Assembly: GCA_024398475.1 (NCBI GenBank)
Contig: JAKSJB010000004.1
Span: 62,001 to 126,000 of the forward strand
Direction of reading: 5' to 3'
Source of the DNA: Bacteroidaceae bacterium
GTDB lineage: Bacteria > Bacteroidota > Bacteroidia > Bacteroidales > Bacteroidaceae
DNA: 64,000 nucleotides
The notes under the pieces were generated by a model, which did not search any database, was not told the DNA's origin, and worked only from the letters and a program-made list of their open reading frames with translations. Below are positions 1-9,000 of the stretch, piece after piece. The translations under genes and the position numbers were made by a program. Each line of letters begins with the position of its first letter. Within the stretch, counting starts at the first letter, position 1.

Positions 1-3000
1 AATTGGGAGATTGTATGATACTGTAACATTCTTGAGTTTAAAATATGAACCATCTTCAATCCAACGATCAGAGAAACGGCTGTTGCCCATAGGATCACCG
101 AATGTTGCACGTGGAATATCAGTAATCTGACCTTCAGCCTTCCAACGACGTTCGATGGCTGTTGTCTGATTCATGAAGCGTGAACCGCTTTCAAGTACAC
201 TACGCTGGAAATTATAAATGTCATTGCCCAAACTATAGTTGAAGCGGCAATTTACCGTCCAGTGCTTTGCTATGTGGAAGTTTGCAAAAACGTTTCCGTA
301 AATGTCTGGATTTGGATCACCTATAATCACTTTGTCATTGTCATTAATAATACCGTCCTTATTCTGATCAACGAATTTCATATCACCGGCAGCATATGCC
401 TGCTTGGCACCAGTATTGTCAATGATTCCAAGATTTGCGTTTGCTGCTTCTGTGGAAGTTGCAAAGACACCATTAGTTTCAAATCCATAGAACATTCCGA
501 TAGGAGAACCTACACGTGATACAATTTCACCATCGAATGCAGAAGTAGTGAACTGAGTCTGACCTTCTGGCAACTTTGTAATCTTATTCTTATAGTGTCC
601 CATGCTTGCACCAAGTTCCATCTTAAATGAATTGGTGTTGATTACCTTACCCAATAATGTGACATCAAAACCTTCATTCTTCAGTTCTCCGTCATTTGTC
701 CAATAATCTGTAAGACCTGAGACGTATGCCAATGTTCCTAAAGAGATCAAGTTTGTAGTTGTTGAGTTGTAATAGTTGAAACGCGCAAAGAGTCGATTAT
801 TGAAGAAGTTACCTTCAAGACCGGCATTGAAACGATTTGTTGTTTCCCAGCGGAGTTTAGAATTACCAATGTTTGTAAGTCCGATTCCTGTCTGAGTTTC
901 ATTGAGCATTGTTGCACTTGACATTGAAGTAAGTGTTGCACTATTGTCAATGGCATCATTACCGACTGATTCAAAACCTACATTAAGTTTCAGCATATTC
1001 ACGCCATTATTTGGACGGAACCAACTTTCATTACTAATCACCCAAGCACCCTGAATTGATGGGAAGATACCCCAACGAACTCCAAAGAGTCCAAGACCAC
1101 CGTCAGCATCCTTACCATAACGAGAAGATGTTTCTGCGGAAACCTGACCTTGGAGATAATACTTTTCCTTGTAGTTGTAATCAAGGTTGAGATAGTATGA
1201 CAACGAGTTCCAATCAGTATTTGTACCCTTGACATTACGTCGGAACAAATCTGCAGTTGTGTTTGGAGTCTTGTCGTTACCTGTGTTGTAGCCCAAAAGT
1301 TTTGAAGCAGTGAATGAGTCACTCATAAAACGTGCGCCTCCGAATGCATCAATACGATGTGCTCCCAATGGTATAGCCCAATCAAAGCGTGTATCGCTGA
1401 ATATTGATGTATGCTTGTTATAGAGAGATGCTTTCGTGTTTTCAATTCTACCAACTCCAGCAAGATCAAAATTAGGCATACCTACCAATGGAGTATAATA
1501 ACTTTCATCCATGCTCTGCATAGTAAATGAGAAACGTTCTTGAAGCGAGAAGTTCTTTGTTGCCTGCCACTTTGGAGTAATGGCTATATTAATCATAGTG
1601 TTGTCAAAACTATTCTTATTCACAGCTTCTCCATATTCCAAAATTGCTTTTGGATTAGCCAATGAACCTCTGTTACCCAAGACCTCAGCCAAATAATCAT
1701 CGGCATCCGAGATGAATTCTGTCGGTACCCTCAATGTCGAGAAGTCATAAGGACTTACAAATGGAGACTTAATCAAAGAAAGGACACCTGGAGATGAGAT
1801 TGCTACTGTTGCATAGTCAGCGGCAAGACCATCATCACGAAGGTCACGGGTTACATTTGTATAAGATGCATCGAAACCTGTAGTGAAATCACGTCCCAAG
1901 ACAATATCTGAATTGAATCGGATATTGAAACGTTCCATATCATTCTTTTTCAGTGTCGCATTTGCATTGGTGTAACCCACTGAAAGGCTATATTGTGCGA
2001 CATCATCACCTCCGGAAATATGGAGACTGTAATTCTGGCTGATTGCTTCTTTATATGTTTCCTTTCTCCAATCTGTATTATTATGATACATATTGTAGTA
2101 ATAATAATCTGGATCAGGTTTCAGGAATTTGAAATCAACAAGTTTTGTACCTGTTCCCTGCAATAATTCGGAAGCTAATGTACGATAGCTTTCTGCGCCC
2201 ATCATGTCGATTTCCTTTGGAAGCAGTTCTATACCCGCAGCAGCATTCAACTCAATACGTGTTGCCTGACTCTTTACACGCTTTGTATTAATCAGGATAA
2301 CACCATTTGCAGCTTTTGCACCATAAATTGCAGTTCCATTCTTCAAAACTTTCACATCTTCGATATCTTCTACGTTGATTGCGGTAAGAAGATTATTGAA
2401 ATATCCGTTGTGTAGCATCTGAGAATCATAAAGCATGTCATATACAACACCATCAACAACAATCAAAGGCTGGGCATTTGACATCAATGAATTATAACCA
2501 TTGATGAACATTGTATTTCCCATGCCATTCAAAGCTGAGCGCTGGATTGAGCGTACATCTGCACCAAGGCGATTCTGGATTTCCTGATCAATGGTAATTG
2601 CCGTTGAATTGGAAAAGTCATTTGTAGAAACATCCTTGCTTGCTACAGTCTTAACTGTATACGTCTCAAGATAGCGATCTGTATATAACTGAATGTTTAC
2701 ACTGTGCGAACCATCTCCAATAGCAGTTCTATTAAGAGTGTATCCTTCCAAACTTGTTGATAAGGACGTTACAAATTCTGGGACCTTAATAGTAAACGTT
2801 CCATCTTCATCTGCCATAGCAGTATAATAGTTATTGTTATATGCCTTAATCTGAGCACCAGCAAGTGGTTCATGTGTGACTGCATCAATAACCTTTCCTG
2901 ATATCTCAACCATAGGATATTGCTTGGTTGGTCTATCTTGCTTTGGTGCCTTGAGAACTATCACATCCTCATCAGCAACTTCTTCCTGAGCATTGATAGC

Positions 3001-3048
3001 CAATGGACAATAACCGACTGCTAACAATAAAAATAATATTTTCTTCAT
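1..3048 (-). CDS. SusC/RagA-type TonB-dependent outer-membrane transporter (3' end outside window)
   Basis: This is the N-terminal 1016 codons of a SusC-like protein; the frame is open to the window edge, so the end of the barrel is missing. Translation from the ATG at 3046-3048 gives a signal peptide (MKKILFLLLAVGYCPLAINA), a short acidic linker, a carboxypeptidase-regulatory-like beta-sandwich (about residues 45-120) and a TonB plug. The plug contains NAQPLIVVDGVVYD and GAKAANGVILINTKR, hallmarks of SusC plugs, and is followed by aromatic-rich barrel strands. The family imports oligomers across the outer membrane together with a SusD lipoprotein lid. No SusD follows inside the window; one is expected just beyond it. 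The gene lies 37 bp downstream of a FAS1 lipoprotein gene on the same strand. Substrate unknown. Confidence 0.95.
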   Translation of the reverse strand, partial: MKKILFLLLAVGYCPLAINAQEEVADEDVIVLKAPKQDRPTKQYPMVEISGKVIDAVTHEPLAGAQIKAYNNNYYTAMADEDGTFTIKVPEFVTSLSTSLEGYTLNRTAIGDGSHSVNIQLYTDRYLETYTVKTVASKDVSTNDFSNSTAITIDQEIQNRLGADVRSIQRSALNGMGNTMFINGYNSLMSNAQPLIVVDGVVYDMLYDSQMLHNGYFNNLLTAINVEDIEDVKVLKNGTAIYGAKAANGVILINTKRVKSQATRIELNAAAGIELLPKEIDMMGAESYRTLASELLQGTGTKLVDFKFLKPDPDYYYYNMYHNNTDWRKETYKEAISQNYSLHISGGDDVAQYSLSVGYTNANATLKKNDMERFNIRFNSDIVLGRDFTTGFDASYTNVTRDLRDDGLAADYATVAISSPGVLSLIKSPFVSPYDFSTLRVPTEFISDADDYLAEVLGNRGSLANPKAILEYGEAVNKNSFDNTMINIAITPKWQATKNFSLQERFSFTMQSMDESYYTPLVGMPNFDLAGVGRIENTKASLYNKHTSIFSDTRFDWAIPLGAHRIDAFGGARFMSDSFTASKLLGYNTGNDKTPNTTADLFRRNVKGTNTDWNSLSYYLNLDYNYKEKYYLQGQVSAETSSRYGKDADGGLGLFGVRWGIFPSIQGAWVISNESWFRPNNGVNMLKLNVGFESVGNDAIDNSATLTSMSSATMLNETQTGIGLTNIGNSKLRWETTNRFNAGLEGNFFNNRLFARFNYYNSTTTNLISLGTLAYVSGLTDYWTNDGELKNEGFDVTLLGKVINTNSFKMELGASMGHYKNKITKLPEGQTQFTTSAFDGEIVSRVGSPIGMFYGFETNGVFATSTEAANANLGIIDNTGAKQAYAAGDMKFVDQNKDGIINDNDKVIIGDPNPDIYGNVFANFHIAKHWTVNCRFNYSLGNDIYNFQRSVLESGSRFMNQTTAIERRWKAEGQITDIPRATFGDPMGNSRFSDRWIEDGSYFKLKNVTVSYNLPI

Positions 3049-3085
3049 AATGTAAATTGTTTTTAGACTTTAATTATCATTGGCC

Positions 3086-4900
3086 TCAATCCTTATGAGG
3101 AACTAATAATATCTTGCTGAAATACATTTCACGTGAATATGTATTCTTTGCCTGACTTGATGAAATCTTTACTTCAAACTGGATGAGGATGCCTTCTTTA
3201 TCCGTATGATAGTAAGAATATTCAGGAGAAATCTGACCGATATACATTGTATCTATTGCATTTTCGACATTTCCGGTATAGTATGCCTTGCCAGTTTCTG
3301 GATTCTTCATAGACTGCCCCTTGGAAGGATACTTACCTAAATTCTTTGAAGTACCTTCACGCTCGAATACATTTACTTGGAAATAATATGGTGCCAGACC
3401 TGCATCAACCTTCCATGTTGCATTCTTGTTATCTGCCTGAGCTAAACTGTCAGCCATGGCTACTTCATAAGCAGCAGCATACGAAGGATACTTATTTACC
3501 CACAATGGAGAATATACCAAATAGATATCATATGTAGTCTTCAATGTATTTCTCACCTGGAACGTTACTGTTGGATTGGCGGACTTTGTTGTAGGCTTAA
3601 TATCCACAAAAGAGAAAAGTTTTCCTGTTTCCGGATCTGGAACAGACAACCAAGGGAACGACCCATCACACAATTTCGTATACAAATCATTTCCGGCGGA
3701 GTCCTTAGTCTTGTCAATATTCATATTATCGCATGATGTCTCCACTTTCCTGAGGAACTGGTCATATACAGAGATTGGATAGTCGTTGTATTGGTAGACA
3801 TATCCATTACTGCAAAGGATTTTTTGTCCCTGATTGAAAATACCACCTGGTTCGAAAGGTCGATAATATCTATGGAACTCCCAATCCTTACCTCCAGTCC
3901 ATTGTGTAGATATTACAGAGTCATTGGAATGCAGATTTCTATTGTCATTGTAGAACAAATCGCTCATTGCAAACAAATTTGCATAATAGTACTGAAGTGA
4001 ATCTGTTGTTGAAACAGCCTGATCCACTTGATCTGCTACATTTTCAACAGGATTGAAGCGCAGACAAGTCTTTGCTTCATTTACACGTGCGATGTAAGCA
4101 TCTACAGAAGGAAGTATCATTGAATATAGAGAGTCCTCATGATAAACCAATGCGCCAATTGATTTCAAAATCGTATTGTTACGCATCATTACAGAATCAA
4201 TCCAAATATATTCACCATTCTCATCTACACCAATCGATACGCTTCGGCTCTGATCCAATGAGTCAGAATTGTACTTCTTCAAGAAGGAATACATTGACAA
4301 TACAGAATCATCGATAATTACCTCTCCTTTGGCTGCTGCTTCTGCCTTCCACTGAACATACTGACGTTCAATTTGCTCATAGATATTGTCCAGATATGGC
4401 TGTGCTTCTGAGATTACATTTATTACGCCGTTATCACAGACAGTATTATAACTCAAGATATCAGCAGAACCAAAAGTGTGTTCGCTTGCATCAGACATAC
4501 TTACTGTCTTGTTGTTCAATAATGAAATTCTATGCTTTTGATTATCTAAAGAAACATTATAACGAGTCATATGATTTTTAATGAAACGAGTAATAACGTC
4601 TTTCTTGTTTGTCTTTGCCAATTCCAGCCATTCATTTTTATCAAAAGAACCATTGACAGGTGCCCAAAGAGTATAACTTTGGCTTGAATTCAGCTCAAGG
4701 TCATATCCTGTAGCTTCTACAATCTCGACAAAATCTGACAAGTTTGAATTTTGCTTCAGGAAATCCATGATAGTACCATCAAAAGAGTTGGAATCTCCAG
4801 GACCATCATAATGCTCATCCCAGGTATCTGTACAAGAGTACAGAATACCTACAGAGATGAGTAGGATGCATGATAGTGCTTTAAATATAATTTTATTCAT
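3086..4900 (-). CDS. FAS1 (fasciclin)-domain lipoprotein, 604 aa
   Basis: A predicted surface or periplasmic lipoprotein: the N-terminus has a hydrophobic stretch ending in the lipobox ILYSC (Cys at residue 23). A FAS1 module spans about residues 40-175, with the family cues NLSDFVEIVEATGYDLEL, YTLWAPVNGSFD and a closing NGVINVISEAQPYL. The rest (about 190-604) is not recognised; it is aromatic-rich and probably beta-structured. FAS1 domains mediate adhesion or ligand binding in many secreted proteins; the ligand here cannot be read from sequence. It follows the 712-aa FAS1 gene by 32 bp and precedes the second SusC gene by 37 bp, so it is probably an accessory ligand-binding lipoprotein of the same SusC/D machinery. 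Confidence 0.85.
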   Translation of the reverse strand: MNKIIFKALSCILLISVGILYSCTDTWDEHYDGPGDSNSFDGTIMDFLKQNSNLSDFVEIVEATGYDLELNSSQSYTLWAPVNGSFDKNEWLELAKTNKKDVITRFIKNHMTRYNVSLDNQKHRISLLNNKTVSMSDASEHTFGSADILSYNTVCDNGVINVISEAQPYLDNIYEQIERQYVQWKAEAAAKGEVIIDDSVLSMYSFLKKYNSDSLDQSRSVSIGVDENGEYIWIDSVMMRNNTILKSIGALVYHEDSLYSMILPSVDAYIARVNEAKTCLRFNPVENVADQVDQAVSTTDSLQYYYANLFAMSDLFYNDNRNLHSNDSVISTQWTGGKDWEFHRYYRPFEPGGIFNQGQKILCSNGYVYQYNDYPISVYDQFLRKVETSCDNMNIDKTKDSAGNDLYTKLCDGSFPWLSVPDPETGKLFSFVDIKPTTKSANPTVTFQVRNTLKTTYDIYLVYSPLWVNKYPSYAAAYEVAMADSLAQADNKNATWKVDAGLAPYYFQVNVFEREGTSKNLGKYPSKGQSMKNPETGKAYYTGNVENAIDTMYIGQISPEYSYYHTDKEGILIQFEVKISSSQAKNTYSREMYFSKILLVPHKD

Positions 4901-4932
4901 ATTTATTTATATTATATAATCTATTAATAATA

Positions 4933-7071
4933 CTAATGCCTGTCTTCTGCATAATACTCATTGTTATATACAGAACTTGGACAGAGCTCAATAAAGTCGA
5001 ACGCAAATTCATTGGTCTCAGATTCCATCATCTGCTGCATACGCACCCAATGTTCTTCATTTTCGCCCGTATGGAATTGAGTGATGACCTTACGAATAGT
5101 ATTGTTCTGATCACGGTGACACGTACCGAATGTCTTAGAACCTTCGTTTGAACCATCTGATGCATAAGAGTCCATACCTTTCATCCAACCACGGTTATGA
5201 AATGCCTTGTCGAATGCGGCAATGGCATCTTCATCGCCAAGGTCTGAGTCGCTTTTCCATCCGATACGTGCGTTATCCCCACTTGGACGCATGTCGAATG
5301 GTATACCGCATGGACGGCCATCGAGATAGACCTGAACAATACCGCGTGTTTGAAATCCCACACATGTCTGAAGACGGAGTTCGTATGTTCCTTCTGGAAG
5401 AGGAGGCAACTTGAACTGGAAGTCATAACGTCCCTTGATAAGAAGTTCGTCACCCTGATATGACCAGAACGTCAAAAAGCGGTTTCGTACATGCATGTGG
5501 GTAGCATCGGTAAATTTGAAGTTCGCGGCAGAACCTGGCTTGAAGCCAAGACATGTTGAAGTGTTTGTTGCAGCAGGACCCTTCTGACCGCCTTCTCCAT
5601 ATCTACCTCCGTCCACATTACTTCTGGTATAATGTCCGCGGGCTCCACTTGTAATAAAGTCAGGAGACAGAGTACAAGCATCAAGACGCATACGTTCTCC
5701 ACCAATAACTCTTTCCTGAGTCTGACGTCCAAAGAATACAATATCACTAATGTAATGATAGATTCCATTTACTGCAGTTTGAGAATTGCCACGAAGGGAT
5801 TCACTTGCAGAAAGGACTCTTGTTCCTGGAATCTTTACGCCTCTTTCATCAGAACGGGACATTACTCCACGACGATTAATATAAAGTCCTGATTCTGTTC
5901 CTGAAGGGAATGAGAACTTCATGAGGGCGGACATCATTGTTTCATACCAGTCTGCAATATCAAACTTACGACGATTGAAATTATATGGAAGAGTTGTATT
6001 CTCTCCATCAACGCAGGTAAGCTGATAATATGTTGCCTGGAATGGAAGAAGATGATATGCAATGAATCTATTTAGTGAATTTTTGCGGTTTGTCATATCA
6101 TCATAGTACTTTGCATCTTCTGGATATACGTCATCATACAATGCAGCTGCCATGTGTCTTAAACTATCAAATGCGTTCTCGCAACCAGAATAATCAACAT
6201 CATAAACTTGACCATAACGAACTAAGGCGACACTTGGATCTGTAACATTCTTGAATGCCTGACGCATAACATCGTCGGACTCAACAAATGCAGTATATTT
6301 GAAGAATCGTTTTTCCATATATGCCACATTGTCGCGTTCGTTGTCATTTGCTGTAGAAAGCACAAGTTTATTGTTTGTCCAGTCAATTGAATCAGCTCCG
6401 ACATGATATGTTGTATCAATATAATCTTCCATCAACAAGTCCAAACCTGTATTATGCAAAGCAGTATAAAATATACTTATTGTTGAATCTTGTGCAAGAA
6501 GAGATGGCAACATCTCGTTTTGGAGATCAATAACTCGGTTTACCGTATGGACAACTCCGTTTTCTACAGAGTCATCAGGATTAACGATTACAGACTTCTT
6601 GTTGATGCGCATGACCGGCATAGTCTGCCCATCTGGAATACTGTCATCACAGGTAATAGTGAGGAAGCGGTCACACATATTACAATGAGGATATGTACCA
6701 TCACTGTAATCGGTTGTAAAGTATGCAACTTCCTCAATAATATGATTCAATACCAATGTATCACAATCTACCTGAGACAATTCTTCGATACTACCTACAT
6801 TTTTTGTTTTCAGATACTCACCTATAGCTTCGTTAGTCGGAGCAAAGATTGTATATTGACCATACGTACCAATAAGGTCTAACTTATGAGATTTCTCTAT
6901 TGCCTTAACAAATTCAGAGAATTGAGGCTTACTTTTCAAGAAATCAGAAGCATACTGTTTTTTAGACGTATAATAGTTCTCTACCCCAGGATCGTCGGAG
7001 CAGCTGAAAACGGTTGCTGTCATTGCAATAGCAACGAGCATGTATAATGAATATTTCAAAATATTTTTCAT
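4933..7071 (-). CDS. FAS1-domain lipoprotein with C-terminal beta-sandwich-like region, 712 aa
   Basis: The signal sequence ends in the lipobox TVFSC (Cys 24), so an outer-membrane lipoprotein is expected. A first FAS1 module (about 44-185) contains YTIFAPTNEAIGEYL and ENGVVHTVNRVIDL. A second, more divergent one (about 190-450) ends with NGIYHYISDIVFF. The C-terminal 250 residues form a separate domain with LPPLPEGTYELRLQTC and VQVYLDGRPCGIPFDM, which look like a carbohydrate-binding-type beta-sandwich; this assignment is inference. It sits 12 bp after the SusD gene. The layout SusC-SusD-FAS1-FAS1 suggests extra surface subunits that capture a ligand for the transporter. No enzyme motif was found. 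Confidence 0.85.
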   Translation of the reverse strand: MKNILKYSLYMLVAIAMTATVFSCSDDPGVENYYTSKKQYASDFLKSKPQFSEFVKAIEKSHKLDLIGTYGQYTIFAPTNEAIGEYLKTKNVGSIEELSQVDCDTLVLNHIIEEVAYFTTDYSDGTYPHCNMCDRFLTITCDDSIPDGQTMPVMRINKKSVIVNPDDSVENGVVHTVNRVIDLQNEMLPSLLAQDSTISIFYTALHNTGLDLLMEDYIDTTYHVGADSIDWTNNKLVLSTANDNERDNVAYMEKRFFKYTAFVESDDVMRQAFKNVTDPSVALVRYGQVYDVDYSGCENAFDSLRHMAAALYDDVYPEDAKYYDDMTNRKNSLNRFIAYHLLPFQATYYQLTCVDGENTTLPYNFNRRKFDIADWYETMMSALMKFSFPSGTESGLYINRRGVMSRSDERGVKIPGTRVLSASESLRGNSQTAVNGIYHYISDIVFFGRQTQERVIGGERMRLDACTLSPDFITSGARGHYTRSNVDGGRYGEGGQKGPAATNTSTCLGFKPGSAANFKFTDATHMHVRNRFLTFWSYQGDELLIKGRYDFQFKLPPLPEGTYELRLQTCVGFQTRGIVQVYLDGRPCGIPFDMRPSGDNARIGWKSDSDLGDEDAIAAFDKAFHNRGWMKGMDSYASDGSNEGSKTFGTCHRDQNNTIRKVITQFHTGENEEHWVRMQQMMESETNEFAFDFIELCPSSVYNNEYYAEDRH

Positions 7072-7083
7072 AACGCTTTCATT

Positions 7084-8988
7084 TTAGTTTTTTACGACAT
7101 CTTCTTCGTCATAATAGATAGGATTCTGGTCCAAATATGGATTTATCTTCATTTGCTCCTTTAATACAGGAAGATACATGAAGTCCATAAGGTTCATCTT
7201 TGCAAGTGCCGCACGTGAAGCCTGACTGAACTTTGAGCCCACTTTAGTTTTAAACCAATTTGTATTTCCGTCACGACGTGAGTGACGTACTAAATCATAA
7301 TAACGCTTTCCTTCAAACAGTAGTTCACGCTGACGCTCCAATTCTACCAAAGCTAAAATTGAAGAATATGAAGTATAATTATTTGCCTGTGGTCGACACT
7401 TACTATTATCCCATGCTCCAGGATTTGAGCGCATGTAAACAGCTGAAACCAAATTAAAAGCGTCTTGATAGAGAAGTGAGTCAGAGTTTATAATGCTTCT
7501 TAACTCAGCCTCAGACACAGCTATTTGCTTGTTTTCTGCATCCAGAGCAATTGTTCCAGTTTCGGTTGTTGCTGGATTAATAAGTGCAGCAAGGCATGTT
7601 TCTGCTTCTGCACGCATAAGCATTATGTCCGTAATACGATAGAATATCCATCCTTCTGTACGCTGACCAGAAGAACGAACATCTTGGTCAGTAGAATGCT
7701 GGGGAGCCACCCAAGAGGAAGAAGTACGGGAAACTACTTTACCGTATTTATCTTCTGAGCCAGCTTTATTACTAGCAACTACATACTTTAAGATTTTAAA
7801 TATTTCACTTTCATCATACTTGAAAGAGGCAATAGAACGATAATCAGTAGGACAAGAGAAAACCTTTGTATCATCATACACATCTGTTTTCTTAAATGCT
7901 TCTAGAATAAGTTGGTCATTCGCAGAAAGCTGCTGAGAGCGTCCACCACCTTGGGATGTTGAATTGCCGTAAAGACGTGATACATCTTCATTCTTTTGCT
8001 TTGCATCGTCCTGAGTATCTTCATATGTAAGTTCGAAGATACTTTCAAATGAGTTACCCTTACCAAAGATTGCATTTGTAGCCAAAGGACCATTGCTGTT
8101 CTTTCCACCTTTTTCTTCTGCTAGCAATGGGAAATGATAATCCGCATAGACATCCATGTCCATACTTTTCACCAGTTCTCCATCTTCGTCCAGTTTATAC
8201 TCATCCATTTTTGCACGCATGACGTAATCACTGCATTCAATACTTTTCTGATAGTATTCCTTTTGACGTGAAACATCAAGATTAGCATCTGATGCTCTCC
8301 ACAAATAAAGGTCTGCAAGAAGTGCATAAATCGCAGATCTAGTTACCTTTCCCGAACTCTTGCGCATATCATGTGCATAACGGCTCTGCGCTGAGTTCTT
8401 GCAGGATTCCAAATCCATTATCAAAGTATCTATTATAAGTTCACCCGCTGTTTGAGGGAGCAAATAATTCTGATCATCATCAATGGATGCCTGGAAAGTA
8501 AATGGGACCTTTCCAAATGCCTTAACCAATTCAAAATAGCATAATGCACGAATGGTCTTGACTTCTGCCAAATTAATAGCCAAATCAGAATTTGTATAGT
8601 TTGGATCTTTTTCCGCAACAGAAGGAGCATACATTGTTACGACATTGCATCGGTTAATAACTTCATAAAATGGAGCCCAATCACATATTGTATTGGTAGT
8701 TTTCATATTACCCTTCAGCATGTTTTTGATTTCTTCATCGACATCTTGACCTTCTACAATATTATCAGAACGTCCCTCACCCCATAAAATCATTTTTTCT
8801 ACGCAACCACTTTCCTGAAGTCCTAAATAACAGGAACTCACAACACTTTGAACGTCTTGTTTGTTCGTCCAGAAATTTTCCAGAACGACATCATTCAAAG
8901 GGAGTAGGTCGAGATCGCAGCTTGCAACTGTAAGTCCCATAAGACCAACAAGCCCAACTAAACCTATATTCTTTTTTATATTTTTCAT
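7084..8988 (-). CDS. RagB/SusD family nutrient-uptake outer-membrane lipoprotein, 634 aa
   Basis: A SusD-type lipoprotein that caps the SusC barrel and binds the substrate at the cell surface. The N-terminus carries the lipobox TVASC (Cys 24), followed by the typical SusD start (DLDLLPLNDVVLENFW) and the helix-rich TPR-like core with EVKTIRALCYFELVKAFGKVP. The C-terminal half contains the conserved LVELERQRELLFEGKRYYDLVRH, the most diagnostic SusD stretch. The length is normal to slightly long for the family. It starts 12 bp after the 1121-aa SusC gene, so the two form the usual SusC/D pair. Ligand unknown. Confidence 0.96.
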   Translation of the reverse strand: MKNIKKNIGLVGLVGLMGLTVASCDLDLLPLNDVVLENFWTNKQDVQSVVSSCYLGLQESGCVEKMILWGEGRSDNIVEGQDVDEEIKNMLKGNMKTTNTICDWAPFYEVINRCNVVTMYAPSVAEKDPNYTNSDLAINLAEVKTIRALCYFELVKAFGKVPFTFQASIDDDQNYLLPQTAGELIIDTLIMDLESCKNSAQSRYAHDMRKSSGKVTRSAIYALLADLYLWRASDANLDVSRQKEYYQKSIECSDYVMRAKMDEYKLDEDGELVKSMDMDVYADYHFPLLAEEKGGKNSNGPLATNAIFGKGNSFESIFELTYEDTQDDAKQKNEDVSRLYGNSTSQGGGRSQQLSANDQLILEAFKKTDVYDDTKVFSCPTDYRSIASFKYDESEIFKILKYVVASNKAGSEDKYGKVVSRTSSSWVAPQHSTDQDVRSSGQRTEGWIFYRITDIMLMRAEAETCLAALINPATTETGTIALDAENKQIAVSEAELRSIINSDSLLYQDAFNLVSAVYMRSNPGAWDNSKCRPQANNYTSYSSILALVELERQRELLFEGKRYYDLVRHSRRDGNTNWFKTKVGSKFSQASRAALAKMNLMDFMYLPVLKEQMKINPYLDQNPIYYDEEDVVKN

Positions 8989-9000
8989 TTTTTCAATATT

